Shown here in pieces: positions 12,633 through 14,653 of a DNA stretch of 14,653 bases (positions within the stretch are counted from its first letter, which is position 1; every line of letters begins with the position of its first letter). The stretch lies in contig CAYVQT010000072.1 of the NCBI GenBank assembly GCA_964453665.1, positions 1 through 14,653 on the forward strand. Reading direction: 5' to 3'. Both the position numbers and the translations under genes were made by a program. This DNA comes from DAOUTY01 sp964453665. GTDB lineage: Bacteria > Chloroflexota > Dehalococcoidia > SZUA-161. The notes under the pieces were generated by a model. That model saw only the letters and a list, made by a program, of their open reading frames with translations, was not told the origin of the DNA and made no database searches.

Positions 12633-14534
12633 GTTGCAATCCACGATCCGTGATGTAGGATACTGAAAGCATGATAGAAGAGTGCGAAACTGCATAGAAA
12701 CCACAGTTGCAATCCACGATCCGTGATGTAGGATACTGAAAGGCCTTACCTGGTCACTGATGTCCTTTGCAACCCTGAGTTGCAATCCACGATCCGTGAT
12801 GTAGGATACTGAAAGCGCCACCCCCTCATATTCGGTCCCGTCAAACAGGCGGTGTTGCAATCCACGATCCGTGATGTAGGATACTGAAAGGGCCCTGTAC
12901 TTCCTCAACCGCCGATAGAATCATATAGTCGTTGCAATCCACGATCCGTGATGTAGGATACTGAAAGGTCGCCGTCAGAGAACATCCTCGTACTGCACTT
13001 GTTAAAGTTGCAATCCACGATCCGTGATGTAGGATACTGAAAGCATAACACCCAGCCCATTTCTTCGAGGAACTTCCACAGTTAGTTGCAATCCACGATC
13101 CGTGATGTAGGATACTGAAAGGTAGATGAGGCAAACATGACCGTGGCCACGGTGGTGGGTTGCAATCCACGATCCGTGATGTAGGATACTGAAAGGACAA
13201 GGGTGAGCGCCAGGATCATCACCCTCGATGTGAGTTGCAATCCACGATCCGTGATGTAGGATACTGAAAGGTAGATGAGGCAAACATGACCGTGGCCACG
13301 GTGGTGGGTTGCAATCCACGATCCGTGATGTAGGATACTGAAAGCGCTCCTGCGACACGTGATCCACATCTCGGAGTTGGCGTTGCAATCCACGATCCGT
13401 GATGTAGGATACTGAAAGTAACGTTGTTACGCAGGCTACTATCAGGGTGTGCGCAAGTTGCAATCCACGATCCGTGATGTAGGATACTGAAAGGACCAAA
13501 CAATAGAGCCTGTGCCGGTCAGATAATTAGTTGCAATCCACGATCCGTGATGTAGGATACTGAAAGTCTGGCGCTGGAGATGCTATCGAACGGTTGGGAA
13601 GTGTTGCAATCCACGATCCGTGATGTAGGATACTGAAAGGGCAATCATAGGCGCTCTTGCGGCGGGAGCTCCGCGGTTGCAATCCACGATCCGTGATGTA
13701 GGATACTGAAAGAACATGCTCTGGGACAATCCCATTACCAGGCCTGCCGTTGCAATCCACGATCCGTGATGTAGGATACTGAAAGATGGGAAAGGTTTCC
13801 TCTTCGACATCCACATCTGAAGGTTGCAATCCACGATCCGTGATGTAGGATACTGAAAGTCGGGAGCTCCGGGTGTGCGTCTTTAAGGCGGTTCAGGACG
13901 TTGCAATCCACGATCCGTGATGTAGGATACTGAAAGTGTGGTGGAGTATGAGGGGGGGGGTAAATCTTCATTGAGGTTGCAATCCACGATCCGTGATGTA
14001 GGATACTGAAAGAACGAATACCAGGTGCAGCACGGCCTAAAGCCCCAGGTGTTGCAATCCACGATCCGTGATGTAGGATACTGAAAGGGCAATCATAGGC
14101 GCTCTTGCGGCGGGAGCTCCGCGGTTGCAATCCACGATCCGTGATGTAGGATACTGAAAGAACAGGTTCGGAATACAGGTGGCAATACAGCGTACAGCGT
14201 TGCAATCCACGATCCGTGATGTAGGATACTGAAAGAGAGTCCTGCCAATGGCAAGTGATGACTGGCCTATGCTGTTGCAATCCACGATCCGTGATGTAGG
14301 ATACTGAAAGTGCTTACCTTTGGCTGGTCCGCATCCGAGATCGTTATGTTGCAATCCACGATCCGTGATGTAGGATACTGAAAGTTTGTGATAGAAAATG
14401 TAAGAGGAAGCCATAAGCACTGTTGCAATCCACGATCCGTGATGTAGGATACTGAAAGATAGAAGTAGATAGCATCGCCGATAACGATAATGAGAAAGTT
14501 GCAATCCACGATCCGTGATGTAGGATACTGAAAG
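12633..14534 (+). CRISPR. CRISPR array, 26 repeats and 25 spacers
   Basis: The repeat is 37 bases, starting GTTGCAATCC and ending GATACTGAAAG; all 26 copies look identical by eye. Repeats start at 12633, 12706, 12779, 12854, 12931, 13007, 13085, 13159, 13234, 13308, 13382, 13457, 13530, 13603, 13676, 13749, 13823, 13900, 13976, 14051, 14124, 14199, 14274, 14348, 14422 and 14498. Spacers are 36-41 bases. Within the repeat, CACG-ATC-CGTG (repeat positions 10-20) can fold into a small stem, and ATCC/GGAT can add outer pairs, giving Cas6 a target. The last eight bases, ACTGAAAG, would be the crRNA 5' handle. Spacer 7 (13122-13158) equals spacer 9 (13271-13307), and spacer 14 (13640-13675) equals spacer 20 (14088-14123). 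The last repeat is not degenerate, so the old end may have been cut off or kept uniform by recombination. Confidence 0.99.
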
Positions 14535-14610
14535 TGCTCATGGCATACTGCACATTCCTGACGTCTTTTCAACCTACTCAGCTTAGGCTATTTGCCTTGA
14601 TGCGTATTTC

Positions 14611-14653
14611 GGACCAAATCGGCCGCCTTCACGGAGCAAACCGGCCACCCTGT
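14611..14653. mobile_element. Possible IS21-family terminal repeats at the window edge
   Basis: Two tandem units of about 22 bases: GGACCAAATCGGCCGCC (from 14611) and GGAGCAAACCGGCCACC (from 14633), differing at three of 17 bases shown. On the minus strand they read GGTGGCCGGTTTGCTCC and GGCGGCCGATTTGGTCC, followed by GAAATACGCA. From memory, repeated GTGGCCGGTTTGCTCCGGAAT-type units occur at IS21-family ends. No transposase is in the window. Between the array and this point (14535-14610) I see nothing recognisable. Confidence 0.4.

Noticed and set aside
12440..12658. Open frame of 72 codons behind AAAGGAGG in the leader, running into repeat 1
   Set aside because: It spans the A/T tracts and hairpin and ends inside the repeat, its residues resemble no family I know, and leader DNA is a sufficient explanation.
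12597..14572. Long minus-strand frames containing repeated FSILHHGSWIAT and LSVSYITDRGLQ peptides
   Set aside because: These are translations of the 37-base CRISPR repeat in three frames, not proteins.

Overview
The window is a type I CRISPR-Cas locus, all on the + strand, read nearly end to end. It has an interference cassette of the Tneap/Cst kind (subtype I-B: cas6, cas8/cst1, cas7/cst2, cas5t, HD-helicase cas3), a dispersed adaptation set (cas1, cas2, cas4 and a second Cas4-like csa1), a leader, and an array of 26 identical-looking repeats with 25 spacers. The host is a bacterium of medium-to-high G+C. A Chloroflexota (Dehalococcoidia-like) source is my best guess, based on the gene families, the purine-rich intergenic tracts and a dispersed hairpin repeat (minus-strand reading MVRQAHHER); this is an inference only.

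Layout. 1-500: C-terminal half of a WYL/WCX regulator, apparently missing its DNA-binding half. 519-2473: cas6 and cas1, overlapping. 2474-3908: an island with a mazEF-like toxin-antitoxin pair under its own clear promoter, a hairpin repeat, a solitary antitoxin-like gene on the minus strand, and a 78-base remnant of the 3' end of a second, divergent cas1. 3941-9664: cas8-cas7-cas5-cas3, clearly lower in G+C than the flanks and with G+C-rich patches inside cas8, cas7 and cas5. 9757-10491: a SWIM zinc-finger protein directly followed by cas2. 10492-10878: a four-helix-bundle (S23-type) gene broken by one TGA codon. 10868-12417: cas4 and csa1. 12418-12632: leader with inverted repeats. 12633-14534: CRISPR array. 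14611-14653: two tandem ~22-base units that resemble the ends of an IS21-family element.

How it works together. Cas1-Cas2 with the two Cas4-type nucleases would select, trim and orient new spacers at the leader end. Cas6 would cut the array transcript within the repeats, leaving an 8-base ACTGAAAG 5' handle. Cas8-Cas7-Cas5 would form the crRNA surveillance complex and Cas3 would unwind and degrade the target. The toxin-antitoxin pair may keep the locus from being lost. The SWIM protein next to cas2 is the most interesting unexplained member.

The cas1 remnant directly before cas8 and the compositional step suggest that the interference cassette and the cas6-cas1 end have different histories and were joined by recombination.
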